Of a stretch of 64,000 nt of DNA, positions 1 to 9,894 are shown piece by piece (the stretch's first letter is position 1; each line of letters opens with the position of its first letter). Source of the stretch: JANXQG01 sp963709175 (lineage in GTDB: Bacteria > Planctomycetota > Planctomycetia > Pirellulales > Thermoguttaceae); contig CAVPVK010000007.1 of the NCBI GenBank assembly GCA_963709175.1, forward strand, positions 1,550,001 to 1,614,000, given 5' to 3'. The notes under the pieces were generated by a model that saw only the letters and a program-made list of their open reading frames with translations, did not search any database and was not told the origin of the DNA. Position numbers and translations under genes: made by a program.

Positions 1-777
1 CTGTACGGCAGCAGCGGGGACTTCCTCGACGCCTTGGAGGAAATGGACTTGCGGTACGTGGTGGAAACCAGGAAGAACACGATTGTGTTCACCGCCGATC
101 CGGCGACCTTGCCCGGCGCCTTCCCCGGCCCCAAGGCACGGAAGAGGTACGGTTGCTACCGCTATCCGCAAGCCCAGTCGGTGGAGAAGGTGGCGGCGAG
201 CTTGCCGCCCGAGGCCTGGCAACCATTGGTCTTGCGCGAGGGCGCCAAAGGGCCCTTGGTGCACGAGTTTGCCGCGGTGCGGGTATGGGCGATGCGGCAT
301 TACAAGCCCGGCCCGCCGATCTGGCTGTTGCTGCGCCGCACGACGGAGCACACGGACCTGAAATACTACGCGTCCAACGCCGGCGAAGAGACGCGCTGGC
401 AAGACATGGCAATCGCGGGCGGATTGCGATGGCGGGTGGAGGAAACTTTGGAGGACGGGAAGATGCACATGGGAATGGCCGACTACGAAGCCCGCGCTTG
501 GAGCAGTTGGCACCATCACATAGCGATGGTAGCCCTGGCGCACTTGTACGTCACGCTTACCAATCGGGAAGTAAAGCACAAGGTACCTGGCTTGACTTTA
601 GATCTAGCCGTACGCATTCTGCGTTCTGCGTTCGCGCGTTCCAGTTCCACACTCAGCGAAGACGAAGCGATAGACCTCGTCGATTATTATCTCGAGCGAA
701 ACGACGTCGCCCATGAATCGCATCGCAAGTCATGGCTGGCAAAGCACAAACAACTCGCCAAGAAACTCTTGCTGTAG
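1..777 (+). CDS. IS701-like DDE transposase, C-terminal part (cut by window start)
   Basis: The reading frame is open from base 1, so the gene begins outside the window. The visible 258 residues resemble the C-terminal half of IS701/IS4-type DDE transposases. There is a 'YGSSGDFLDALEEM' start, a beta-rich middle, then a W-R-V-E-E-T-x-E-x-G-K block followed by G-x-x-x-Y-x-x-R-x-W-x-x-W-H-H-H. The Glu of that block is the likely third catalytic acid of the DDE triad; the first Asp lies upstream of the window. The C-terminus is long and charged. A 13-bp perfect inverted repeat begins three bases after the stop. Whether the element is intact cannot be judged from here. Confidence 0.7.
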   Translation: MYGSSGDFLDALEEMDLRYVVETRKNTIVFTADPATLPGAFPGPKARKRYGCYRYPQAQSVEKVAASLPPEAWQPLVLREGAKGPLVHEFAAVRVWAMRHYKPGPPIWLLLRRTTEHTDLKYYASNAGEETRWQDMAIAGGLRWRVEETLEDGKMHMGMADYEARAWSSWHHHIAMVALAHLYVTLTNREVKHKVPGLTLDLAVRILRSAFARSSSTLSEDEAIDLVDYYLERNDVAHESHRKSWLAKHKQLAKKLLL

Positions 778-779
778 AA

Positions 780-808
780 CTGTGTACTTTGCGAAGCAAA
801 GTACACAG
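780..808. terminator. 13-bp perfect inverted repeat after the transposase
   Basis: CTGTGTACTTTGC (780-792), a GAA spacer and the exact reverse complement (796-808) form a long stem directly after the transposase stop codon at 777. It may act as a transcription terminator or be part of the insertion-sequence end. There is no U-run after it, so intrinsic termination is uncertain. Confidence 0.45.
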
Positions 809-1608
809 CGTACGCCTGACCCTGCCCCCCCCGCCTTGCCCGCGGCCCGTATTCAATCACGCCCGCGAACGGCCGCCAGAAATCTGCCTCTATCGCCACG
901 ACTTCAATCGTCAGGTCAGGTCGCCCCCGGAAGCCCACGGTTTTGGGGGCCAATGAAACCCTGCCTGGACAGGGCACTCGGTTTGGCCAGGATTTTCGCC
1001 CCAGCTTCCTCGCGCGAGTGCCCTACGACTGGCTGCAAGCAGCGCTATCAACCGGCCTGCATTTTGCCGTACGCGGTATGCACGTGAAGCCTGGCTTCGG
1101 CGCAGCCGTTGCCAGCGCGCTGAAGGTCCCGGCCGCGGAAATCTCGATCATATTCGCATAGCTCCCCTTGAATAAACAAAGCTCCGTTCCGTGGTGTTGA
1201 CATTTAGTTTTGGACGATTACCATTGATGGGTGTCGCACCCGACGAAATGAACGCTCGGCATCGTCCAGGCGTCCTGTTTCCTGTCGGCTGCCACACTAT
1301 CCTTATAGGCCCATAGCAGGCAGCGCCCCGCGGTCCCCACGCGTCGGCTGGCTTGGTACCAGCAGGCGTTTTCGGACTGCACTTCTGACAACTCGGCTCT
1401 GATCGAAGGGCTGCTCCAAGCGGCGCGGTGGAGATTTTCTGACTATACCCAGGGTCTGGCGACCTTTCGGTTGGAACTCGTAGGTGCGCCGTATTTATTT
1501 GTCGTTTGCCAAGCAAGATTGTATTTGTCGGCCTGCCACTGAATGGTTCCGGCAGGCGTGGTTAGACCTCTAGCAAGTAACACTTGGAAGAGAAAAAAGG
1601 ACAACAAC
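809..1608. other. Intergenic stretch, no convincing gene
   Basis: About 800 bases separate the transposase fragment from the glycine-rich secreted protein. Short open frames exist on both strands, but none has a recognisable domain, a good ribosome binding site or a conserved motif. The stretch from 818 (GTACGCCTGACCCTG then a C-run) resembles a motif seen again near 6541 and is probably a dispersed intergenic repeat. The promoter of the downstream gene should lie in the last 200 bases, but I could not assign boxes. Confidence 0.5.
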
Positions 1609-2655
1609 ATGGGTCGGCTTATGTTACACAACTATTTCGTTTCCGCACTGCTGGTGGCTCTGGCCGCGGCATCGAGCGTCAACGGCCAGGTATTTACTTA
1701 CAGCGGCAGCGTCCAAAGCTACACCATTCCTGCAACCGGGATCTACGCCATCAGTGTGTCGGGTGCGCAAGGGGGCCAAGGGGAAGAGGCCAATGGCGGC
1801 TTGGGGGCCGCCGTTTCCGGAGACGTCTCACTGGTCCAGGGTACCGTGCTGGACGTCGTGGTGGGCGGCTTGGGCGTCAGCGGCGGTACTTATGACTACT
1901 ACGGCGCTGGCGGTGGAGGTGGAAGCTTCGTATACGCGGCTGGCGCGTCGCAACCACTGGCCGTCGCAGGCGGCGGGGGTGGCGGCAGTTTCCTCGGGAC
2001 CAACGGAGGCCCTGGACAGAACGGCACGTCCGGCCAGGCAGGGTCCGACCCCGCCTTCAACCTGTACGGCGGGTCTGCCGGCATCAACGGTTCCGGCGGT
2101 GGCGGCGGAACCTACGCCGGGGCCTACGACAACGGCAACAACGGTGGAGGCGGAGGCGGCTGGCTGGGCAATGGGGGCGCTGGCTTTAGCTTTAGCGGTC
2201 TTTCCGGCAGCGGCGGCGACGGCCCGGTGCTTTTCTCGGGGGGCGCCAGCGTCGGCGGCATCGGCAACGGGGGCTATGGCGGGGGCGGGGGCGGTGGTGG
2301 CTACGGCGGCGGCGGCGGCGGCGGCTACTCCGGCGGCGGGGGCGGCGCCGGGGACAATGCCGGCGGCGGTGGTGGGGGCGGATCGTACCTCGCTGCGTCG
2401 CTCACAAACCAACTTGAGACGGCTGGCGCGAATTCCGGCAATGGAGAGGTGTCGATCACGGAGGTCGTACCCGAGCCCGGCACGCTGGTGCTGCTTGGCG
2501 TCGGTGCCATGAGTCTTGTCGGCTGCGCATGGCGAAAGCGATGCTTGGCGAGAAGAACTGCAAACCCGACAGTTCTCGACCAACAAGACGCCCCAGCCCT
2601 CCTCTCCTTCCCTTCGCATTCGTCCTCGCCGCACGCGGCACGAAGGGCAGCTTGA
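1609..2655 (+). CDS. Glycine-rich secreted protein with PEP-CTERM anchor
   Basis: A 348-residue exported protein. I chose the ATG at 1609 because AAAAAGGACAACAAC precedes it and a signal peptide follows at once (hydrophobic 'SALLVALAAASS', then 'VNGQVF'). Residues from about 60 to 270 are a low-complexity glycine-rich region with runs of GGGGGG, interspersed with Tyr, Asn and Ser, as in glycine-rich surface proteins. Near the end 'VVPEPGTLVLLGVGAMS' followed by a hydrophobic stretch and 'WRKR' is a PEP-CTERM sorting signal, expected to be processed by an exosortase. About 30 extra residues follow the basic patch, which is unusual; the true end could be altered by a frameshift. Function is unknown; an extracellular matrix or surface role is inferred. 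Confidence 0.7.
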   Translation: MGRLMLHNYFVSALLVALAAASSVNGQVFTYSGSVQSYTIPATGIYAISVSGAQGGQGEEANGGLGAAVSGDVSLVQGTVLDVVVGGLGVSGGTYDYYGAGGGGGSFVYAAGASQPLAVAGGGGGGSFLGTNGGPGQNGTSGQAGSDPAFNLYGGSAGINGSGGGGGTYAGAYDNGNNGGGGGGWLGNGGAGFSFSGLSGSGGDGPVLFSGGASVGGIGNGGYGGGGGGGGYGGGGGGGYSGGGGGAGDNAGGGGGGGSYLAASLTNQLETAGANSGNGEVSITEVVPEPGTLVLLGVGAMSLVGCAWRKRCLARRTANPTVLDQQDAPALLSFPSHSSSPHAARRAA

Positions 2656-3183
2656 TCGAGCGGCGGGTGGCGCCGCTGCCTCCAGCCGTCTGGTCATGCA
2701 TTGGTAGGCCGCAGACGGAGGTGGTTTTGACTGTCCATCTCTTGCAGTGACCTCTGGTGGTCCAGAGCGACAACGGCTCCAACTTGGCATCCACCCCCAA
2801 AAAAAGGTCAATTTTGTCGGCCATTGCTTTCGTTCTAATGGGGGGCATCGTCGCGGATTTTTGCAGAATCCTCTCCCCGCTTGTTGTGTTTCCCCGCTTC
2901 CTCATGGTAATATGCGGGTAATGCTAGGCCAACCGGCCCCGCAGTTCAATCTCCAGCCTTGACTTTGAGGCAGCGTGCACCCGGTCTCTGACGCGCCGCG
3001 TGGGTGATGTCGGATCGGCGTGCTTCTCGACAACGCGACATTTCTGGGTCGCCGGCCCTCGGGTCCAGGCGATCGGGGTGTATCCGTAGTCGCGTTTCCT
3101 GGTATGAGACCGCATGGGCGGTCGCGTGTCGGTACGTTGGCAGGTGGAAAACACATGGACTTAGAATTATGGAGAAGCGATAC
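2656..3183. other. Intergenic stretch, possibly a trace of an old transposase
   Basis: Over 500 bases lie between two PEP-CTERM genes. One plus-strand frame at about 2751-2790 reads PLVVQSDNGS, like the rve integrase-core motif of IS transposases, but the match is only ten residues and the flanks do not continue it. Nothing else is supported. A Shine-Dalgarno-like GGAGAAG at 3171-3177 belongs to the next gene. Confidence 0.4.
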
Positions 3184-4497
3184 ATGTTGCCCGGGAGCTT
3201 GTTGACATGTACATGGAGAAGGCAATGGCCGGTCCTACTGGTCCGGGGATGGATTAAGAAAGACGCCGCCGGCGCCTTGCGGCGTTGTTGCTCCGGCACG
3301 GGGCGGAGTCGCCATCGGTTCGGAACCTCAGTGGCCGGCATGTTGTTCGTCCTCGCCTTCCTGACGACCTCGGTGCGGGCACAATCGTTCTCGACCCTGC
3401 TCTCCTTCACGGACTACGCGGAGCCTTACGGCGATCTCACTTTGAGCGGAACGACCTTGTATGGATTGGAGGCGAACGGCGTGTTCAGCCTTCCTGTAAC
3501 CGGCGGCACGGAGACGTTGCTCTCCCAGATCCCCCAGTACTCCGGCTACCAGTTCCGTGGAAGCCTGGTGCTCAGCGGCTCGACGCTTTACGGAATGACC
3601 TCCCAAGGCCCCGGTCCCTGGTTTGGGTCGGTGTTCGGCATGCCGGTAACGGGCGGCAGCTTGACCACTTTGCACATCTTCAACGGCTACAGCGGCGGCT
3701 ACCCCAATGGCAGCTTGATCCTTAGCGGGTCCACGCTCTACGGCATGACTTCCGCAGGCGGCGCCAATTATGCGGGCACGGTCTTCAGCATCAATACCGA
3801 CGGCGGCGGCTATCAGGACTTGCACGACTTCACCGTGACCGACGGAGCGGTCCCGGAGGGGAACTTGACGCTGAGCGGTTCGACACTGTACGGCATGACC
3901 AGTGCCGGGGGGCCCTACCAGCTCGGAACGATCTTCAGCCTGCCGATCAGCGGCGGCAGCGCGACGGTCCTGGGCGTTTTCAACGGCGGCGACGGCGGCA
4001 AGCCGCAAGGGAGCCTGGTCATCAGCGGATCGACGCTCTACGGAATGACGGAATACGGCGGCGCGGACAACGTGGGCACCATCTTCAGCTTGCCCATCAC
4101 CGGCGGGACGCCGCAGACCATGCTCTCGCTGACCTACCCCACCGGCTGTTTGCCCTACGGGAGCCTGACGTTGATCGGTTCGACGCTGTACGGCACGACC
4201 TCCAATGGCTACTACCCTTCAGACGGCAACATCTTCGGCATCAATACCGACGGCAGCGGGTTTACCATTCTCCACAGCTTCACGGGCACCGACGGCATGA
4301 GCCCCATGGACAGCTTGACGGCCGATGGCACGACGCTCTACGGGATGACGCCCTACGGCGGGGCGGGCAACGGCGTCGGTACGGTGTTCGCGGTGAACCT
4401 GACTCCCACGCCCGAGCCTTCCACCTTAGCCCTTGTCGGCGTCGGCGCCCTGGTCCTCCTCGCCTACACCCGTCGCCGCCGGAAGCGCACGGCATAG
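3184..4497 (+). CDS. Secreted 'GSTLYGMT' repeat protein with PEP-CTERM anchor
   Basis: A 437-residue exported protein made of about eight tandem repeats of roughly 45 residues carrying G-S-T-L-Y-G-M-T and G-T-V/I-F-S. These match the Gloeo/Verruco repeat family known in cyanobacteria, verrucomicrobia and planctomycetes, thought to form a beta-propeller-like fold. A hydrophobic signal 'MLFVLAFLTTSVRAQS' sits after an unusually long basic N-terminus. GGAGAAG six bases upstream favours ATG 3184; ATG 3169 and 3004 are in frame. The C-terminus 'PEPSTLALVGVGALVLLAY' plus a basic tail is a PEP-CTERM signal. Role unknown; it is probably displayed outside the cell like its neighbour at 1609-2655. Confidence 0.8.
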   Translation: MLPGSLLTCTWRRQWPVLLVRGWIKKDAAGALRRCCSGTGRSRHRFGTSVAGMLFVLAFLTTSVRAQSFSTLLSFTDYAEPYGDLTLSGTTLYGLEANGVFSLPVTGGTETLLSQIPQYSGYQFRGSLVLSGSTLYGMTSQGPGPWFGSVFGMPVTGGSLTTLHIFNGYSGGYPNGSLILSGSTLYGMTSAGGANYAGTVFSINTDGGGYQDLHDFTVTDGAVPEGNLTLSGSTLYGMTSAGGPYQLGTIFSLPISGGSATVLGVFNGGDGGKPQGSLVISGSTLYGMTEYGGADNVGTIFSLPITGGTPQTMLSLTYPTGCLPYGSLTLIGSTLYGTTSNGYYPSDGNIFGINTDGSGFTILHSFTGTDGMSPMDSLTADGTTLYGMTPYGGAGNGVGTVFAVNLTPTPEPSTLALVGVGALVLLAYTRRRRKRTA

Positions 4498-4604
4498 CAG
4501 CGGGTCGAGCCAAGCGGCACGTGCCGACCGGTAAAATAAAGGCCCCCGAATGCCCGCCGGACAGCGCGACGGCTGCCGGCGGTTTGGCTGATAGCTAACC
4601 AGGG

Positions 4605-4979
4605 TCATTGGGCAACTGCCTTTGGGCTTTCCGTGCCGGCCCACCCCACGGTCAACTGCCAGCCGACCTCCGCATAGATCGCCTTGAGCGCCGTCTCGGC
4701 GGCCCTCTTCGCGGCCTGGATGTTTTCGGGGCTGGCGGACGTGTGCTCGACAAGCCGCTGTGCTTCGGCGTACACGGCATCGCGCAGGCTGTCTTGGCCG
4801 GCGTTCCACGGCAGCCACGCGACCCGTTCTACCGACCAGGTGCGGGTCCGTTCATGGTTGACGCGAGGTTGCAGAACTTGAGGCTCAGGAAGGATGATCG
4901 TTGCCTGCTTCGTATCCTCGCTCTTGTCGGCGATCTTGGCCTTGCTGAGATCGACGCAAAGAGTGGCATCGCCTTTCAT
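4605..4979 (-). CDS. DUF4230-like protein, probably 5'-truncated
   Basis: 124 residues are called from the ATG at 4979, but the frame stays open to 5081 and the extra residues (…'SERTVVATGQG'…) look like the family too. The pattern of a short strand, 'VDLSKAKI', 'LPEPQVLQPRV', then a long C-terminal helical part with 'AQRLVE' and 'AAETALKAIYAEVGW' fits DUF4230 proteins, which normally begin with a membrane anchor and are about 200 residues long. No ATG, GTG or TTG start exists upstream and the anchor is missing. It meets a low-GC fragment on the other strand at about 5,065. The family's function is unknown. Confidence 0.5.
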   Translation of the reverse strand: MKGDATLCVDLSKAKIADKSEDTKQATIILPEPQVLQPRVNHERTRTWSVERVAWLPWNAGQDSLRDAVYAEAQRLVEHTSASPENIQAAKRAAETALKAIYAEVGWQLTVGWAGTESPKAVAQ

Positions 4980-5008
4980 GAGCCAGCTCCCGCGGCAGCC
5001 CTGCCCGG

Positions 5009-5326
5009 TTGCGACGACTGTGCGTTCGCTTTCCAGAAGAACGAGGTTGGTTCCTACCGGGATATAATGTCGTTGAAACAGTTATTCCTTGGAAGGAAAT
5101 CAGAAATTGCTTCGGTATCGTTCATGTCCTCTTCGTGATCCCAGTAGATAGCTGTCTTGTCATCGCAAAGGCAGACGGAGAAATCGTCTCTATTAGCACT
5201 TGTCATTTTGCCGAGGGGCGGAGGCAGATTGTTAGCGATATTGTTAAGCTGTGGACAACGAATCAGCGAACCAAATCGCTACAGGATTATGCCCAGGCCA
5301 AGAAGCTCAGGTGCAAGATAGAATAA
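5009..5326 (+). pseudogene. Low-GC C-terminal protein fragment
   Basis: An open frame of about 105 residues with clearly lower GC than its surroundings. From about base 5,068 it reads like a protein C-terminus: 'VETVIPWKEIRNCF', a beta-rich part, then a helical 'SLQDYAQAKKL' tail. This resembles the end of YcxB-like or small bacterial PH-like domains, but I do not firmly recognise it. There is no ATG; the first start is a TTG at 5009 without a ribosome binding site, and the first 20 residues overlap the opposing DUF4230 frame. It looks like the tail of a gene whose front was lost. Confidence 0.3.
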
Positions 5327-5357
5327 CGGGAGGCGGCCAGCAGGAGCGTTCCCGCAG

Positions 5358-5384
5358 GGCCGCTGCGCGGCCAGCTATCGCTGG
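5358..5384. repeat. Two adjacent small GC-rich hairpins
   Basis: GGCCGC-TGC-GCGGCC (5358-5372) is followed directly by CCAGC-TATC-GCTGG (5371-5384). Both stems are perfect. They lie between the fragment above and the LRR gene and resemble REP-like intergenic palindromes; the first has the same GC-TGC-GC loop as the repeat at 10377-10391. Confidence 0.5.
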
Positions 5385-5482
5385 CGGGAGCGCCCTGGCC
5401 CTCGGATTCGGCATTGCGACCACGGGCGGCTCTTGCTTTATGGGACTCCACAATCCCGTGGAATTCTGCTATAATGGCGGCG

Positions 5483-6499
5483 ATGGATACTCCTGCCAAG
5501 TCTAAACTCCGCTGGTATCAGTACAGCCTGCGAACGCTGCTGGTGTTCGTGCTTGTCGCGTGCATCGGGATGAGCGGGTTCACGGTTACAACCCGGAAAG
5601 CGAAGATGCAAAGGGAGGCGGCGAGGGTGATTGTTGCGGCGGGCGGCTGGGTGCAATACGATTACCAATACCACGGTTCTGAGCCGCATGGACCAAGATG
5701 GCTGCGGAAGATGCTTGGTGATGACTACTTCTCGACCGTCGTAGGTGCTGGAGTGCCGTCCGACCGTGAGGCGGAAAGCCTGAGACAGTTGGCCCAACTC
5801 GAATACCTGGGTCTCTACACTCCCCACATCACGGATGCTGGGCTGAAAAACCTTAATGGCCTAAGCACACTTACGGAGTTGGATCTCAGCAATTCCCAGA
5901 TCACGGACGCCGGATTGGAATGGCTTAAGGGGCTGAGCAAACTCACGAAGTTAGACCTCAGTAATACCCAGATCACGGAAGCTGGGCTGATGTACCTGAC
6001 GGAATTACCGATCCAAAAGCTCGTCCTACGCAACACGCGCATCAAGGTCGTTAAGTTGGAAGCGTGGTCAAGTCTGACTTATCTCGACCTTGCTCGGACC
6101 GATATTACGGACGCTGGGCTGAAACAGTCTACAGGGCTGCACGGACTTGACGTGTTGATTGCCAGCAATACCCAGATCACGGACGGCGGACTAGAGTGTC
6201 TCAAGGGGATGGATCGACTCGCCACCTTGGACGTCAGCAGTACCCAGATCACGGACGCTGGACTAGAGCATTTCAAAGGACTGAAATTACTTTTGGTTTT
6301 GGAACTTAATCGTACCAGTATCACGGATGCTGGACTCGAACATCTCAAACAGTTGCCTGAATTGCAATATTTGTATCTCGACGGCACGAAGGTCACGGAC
6401 GAAGGCGTGAAGAGGCTTCAACGGGCGTTGCCACACTGCACAAGGCTTACACTCAAGGACGCTGAAATACGTATGGGTACTTTCCGTAAGTTGCCGTGA
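5483..6499 (+). CDS. Membrane-anchored leucine-rich repeat protein
   Basis: 338 residues. The N-terminus 'WYQYSLRTLLVFVLVAC' is a single membrane segment of a kind very common at the start of planctomycete proteins. After a spacer of about 75 residues come about ten LRRs of the 'ITDAGLEHLKGL' type (24 residues each, ribonuclease-inhibitor-like bacterial class), some degenerate. An in-frame ATG at 5474 is an alternative start; neither has a strong ribosome binding site. Such proteins are frequent in planctomycetes and probably present a binding surface; the ligand is unknown. Confidence 0.75.
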   Translation: MDTPAKSKLRWYQYSLRTLLVFVLVACIGMSGFTVTTRKAKMQREAARVIVAAGGWVQYDYQYHGSEPHGPRWLRKMLGDDYFSTVVGAGVPSDREAESLRQLAQLEYLGLYTPHITDAGLKNLNGLSTLTELDLSNSQITDAGLEWLKGLSKLTKLDLSNTQITEAGLMYLTELPIQKLVLRNTRIKVVKLEAWSSLTYLDLARTDITDAGLKQSTGLHGLDVLIASNTQITDGGLECLKGMDRLATLDVSSTQITDAGLEHFKGLKLLLVLELNRTSITDAGLEHLKQLPELQYLYLDGTKVTDEGVKRLQRALPHCTRLTLKDAEIRMGTFRKLP

Positions 6500-6645
6500 T
6501 GAGTTTGTTCGGGACGACTATTCGGCTGGAGCATTCCAGGGTAAGCCTGGCCCTGGCCCCCCGGGCCCTGCCGTTCGACGCGGCGGAGGGGTGACCGACG
6601 CAGGTTCGGTGACCTGCCGTCGCTAAACGGCGGAAAGCCAGGCAA

Positions 6646-7985
<1,340 letters not shown>

Positions 7986-8080
7986 CAAAGGGGTCTTGCG
8001 TCTGGGTCTAGGGGTCTTGGGTCTCGGGTCTTGCGTCTTGGGTCTCAGGTATTGGGTCTTGGGTCTGGGGCTCCACCGCC
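7986..8080. repeat. Degenerate heptamer (AAGACCC-type) repeat array
   Basis: On the plus strand the stretch reads as variations of GGGTCTTG/GGGTCTC about a dozen times. It fills the gap between the kinase stop (8008) and the regulator start (7985) and also reaches back into the kinase coding sequence. Similar, shorter arrays lie at about 25936-25978 and 44806-44848. Such seven-base repeats between genes are typical of planctomycete genomes. Confidence 0.7.
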
Positions 8081-9672
8081 GGCTGCCGCGGCAGCGTAAT
8101 GCGGAATGTGGTGCCGCAGCCGACCTTCGAATCGACTTCGATCTGCCCGCCGTGCCGCTCGACGATCCCATAGACCACCGCCAGGCCCAAGCCCACGCCG
8201 TTCTCGGCGTCCTTGGTGGAAAAAAAGGGCTCGAAGATTTTCGGCAGGACGTCGGCGGGTATGCCAATTCCGGTGTCGGCGATCTCGATGCGAATCGAGT
8301 CGTCCGTGCCGTGCAGGCAGACAGCCAGCTCCCCCTTGCCCTCGGGGAGGCCGGTCATGGCCTCGACGGCGTTGACCAGCAGGGCCACCAGGGCCTGCTG
8401 CAATTGGCCCGCATCGGCCGTTATTTGGCAGTCTCCTTCCAGGTACTCGGCCTTGAGCTTTAGCCCGCTCATGCGCAGATGGTGCTCGACGAGCATCAGG
8501 CTGCGGTGGACGACCTCGTTGACGTCGATTGGCGCCATGGTGGACCCGCTCCGCCGGGCGAAAAGCAGCAGGTTCTGCACGATGCCGCCGCAGCGGCGGC
8601 ACTCGCGCTCGATCACCGACAAGTAACCCAGCACCTCCGCCCGCACGGCCGGGTCCAGGGGCTGGTCCTGCAGGTCGCGGCGGCTCAAGCCGGCATAGAC
8701 CAGCATGCCGGACAAGGGATTGTTGATTTCGTGGGCGACGGTCGCCGAGAGCTTTCCCAGCGAGGCCATTTTTTCCATGTGCAGGACCTGCCGCTGGGCC
8801 TGCTGGAGTTCCTCGGTCCGTTCGACAACCTTCCGTTCCAGGTTCTGCGACCAGTCGGTGAGCTGGCGTCGCGCGTTGGCAAGATCTTCCGCCATCTGGT
8901 TGAAGGCCTCGGCCAGTTCCGCCAACTCGTCGTGGCTGCGGACCTTGATGCGACTGTCCAGATCGCCCTCGGCAATCCGCCGCGTGCCCGCGCTGAGCCG
9001 CGCAATGGGAACCTGGATTCCGCGGCGAATGAAGATCCCCACGATCCCCAAGAGAACGACGGTAAGAATGCCGGTGGCCAAGAGAAAATGGCGCTCGTCG
9101 GCATTCAAGGCCTCGGTCATCGGCCGCATCGACATCTCCAGGTCCAACACTCCCAAGACCGGCTCGTCGGCCGTATGCGCATGGCATGCCGAATTGACGC
9201 AACCGGGCTCCGTCTCAATGGCGGAAAGGTACCGCAGGACATTGGACCGCAGCTCCTCGTGGGCCCGCTGGCCGGGCTGCATGATGGCGGTCTTGGTCGT
9301 GCGGTTGTCCTGATGGCAAGCCCGGCAGGTCTCCGAATCGCCCAGGATCCGCTGCCCGATCTCCTCGGGTCGGGCGGACATGACTACCCGGCCCTGTTTG
9401 TCGTAAATTCGTATGGCAGCAATGTCGGGCGTTCCGGCCAACCGCGCGATCATGGCCTGCACGTCCTCCTTACGGTTGGCGAGCATAGCGTCGTGCGTTG
9501 CCCGCTTGACCATGCCGCTGGTACGCTCGACGTCGCCTCTGACAAGATGGAGGAAGTACTCCTCCGTGGAGCGGAAACTGATTAGCGCATAACAGGCCAA
9601 CACGCCGCCCACGGCCAGAAACAACGGCACCAAGAGGCGAAAACCGAGCGAGTGGAATAGTCGCATGACCAT
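8008..9672 (-). CDS. Membrane histidine kinase with haem c-type sensor motifs
   Basis: About 554 residues from ATG 9672 (9666 is also possible). It has a membrane helix at residues 8-30, a periplasmic sensor of about 175 residues, a second helix, a HAMP domain, a coiled coil, HisKA with 'ATVAHEINNPLSG' (phospho-His near residue 314) and a HATPase_c domain with N-box 'LLVNAVEAM', G1 DTGIGIP and G2 GVGLGL. The sensor carries CRACH (CxxCH, near residue 116) and a CVNSACH motif, typical of kinases that bind haem c and sense redox state or a gas. The last 20 residues ('ETQDARPETQDP'-like) are translated from the adjacent heptamer repeat array. Its partner is the NtrC-type regulator downstream. Confidence 0.85.
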   Translation of the reverse strand: MVMRLFHSLGFRLLVPLFLAVGGVLACYALISFRSTEEYFLHLVRGDVERTSGMVKRATHDAMLANRKEDVQAMIARLAGTPDIAAIRIYDKQGRVVMSARPEEIGQRILGDSETCRACHQDNRTTKTAIMQPGQRAHEELRSNVLRYLSAIETEPGCVNSACHAHTADEPVLGVLDLEMSMRPMTEALNADERHFLLATGILTVVLLGIVGIFIRRGIQVPIARLSAGTRRIAEGDLDSRIKVRSHDELAELAEAFNQMAEDLANARRQLTDWSQNLERKVVERTEELQQAQRQVLHMEKMASLGKLSATVAHEINNPLSGMLVYAGLSRRDLQDQPLDPAVRAEVLGYLSVIERECRRCGGIVQNLLLFARRSGSTMAPIDVNEVVHRSLMLVEHHLRMSGLKLKAEYLEGDCQITADAGQLQQALVALLVNAVEAMTGLPEGKGELAVCLHGTDDSIRIEIADTGIGIPADVLPKIFEPFFSTKDAENGVGLGLAVVYGIVERHGGQIEVDSKVGCGTTFRITLPRQPAVEPQTQDPIPETQDARPETQDP

Positions 9673-9692
9673 GCCACAAACATACCATGAAG

Positions 9693-9728
9693 TGTTGAGA
9701 AACTCAACAGATGTTGAAAAATACAACA
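9693..9728. promoter_or_regulatory. Tandem TGTTG-N7-CAACA operator-like sites
   Basis: TGTTG-AGAAACT-CAACA (9693-9709) and TGTTG-AAAAATA-CAACA (9712-9728) are two 17-bp dyads, 19 bp centre to centre, just upstream of the kinase start at 9672. An AT-rich dyad GATCAT-N7-ATGATC lies at about 9,737-9,755. The repeated dyads suggest binding by a dimeric regulator, plausibly the cognate Fis-type response regulator acting on its own operon. This is inference from position and symmetry. Confidence 0.5.
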
Positions 9729-9894
9729 ATACAAAAGATCATTATATATATGATCATTAACGAAGATCAAGGACGTAATAGCTTATTTTCCAATAGCTTA
9801 GAGCATTGTCTCGGCAGAAGAAAGCTCTAGCGGTGCTCGCGGCACAGCAGTTGCTCGCTATGGGTGTGGACGCACCGTGAGTAGGCAGAGTGAA

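Noticed and set aside
818..835. Similarity between GTACGCCTGACCCTG-C-run at 818 and GTAAGCCTGGCCCTGG-C-run at 6541
   Set aside because: Probably one short dispersed repeat family, but two copies of under 25 bases are too little to name a feature.
943..1161. 72-residue plus-strand frame
   Set aside because: No ribosome binding site, no domain and no supportive neighbour.
2750..2790. rve-type transposase remnant (PLVVQSDNGS)
   Set aside because: Only ten residues match, the frame has a stop just upstream and the downstream sequence is unrelated.
1828..2811. Long Ala/Pro-rich open frame on the minus strand opposite the glycine-rich gene
   Set aside because: It is the mirror of GGC/GGT-rich coding sequence; it has no start signal or domain.
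7986..8080. CRISPR-like array
   Set aside because: Units are seven to nine bases, contiguous and without spacers; no cas gene is present.
9672..9687. Sigma-54-like TGGTATG-N4-TGGCA in front of the histidine kinase
   Set aside because: The spacing is right, but transcription would begin after both candidate start codons and the dyad sites would be too close to act as enhancers.
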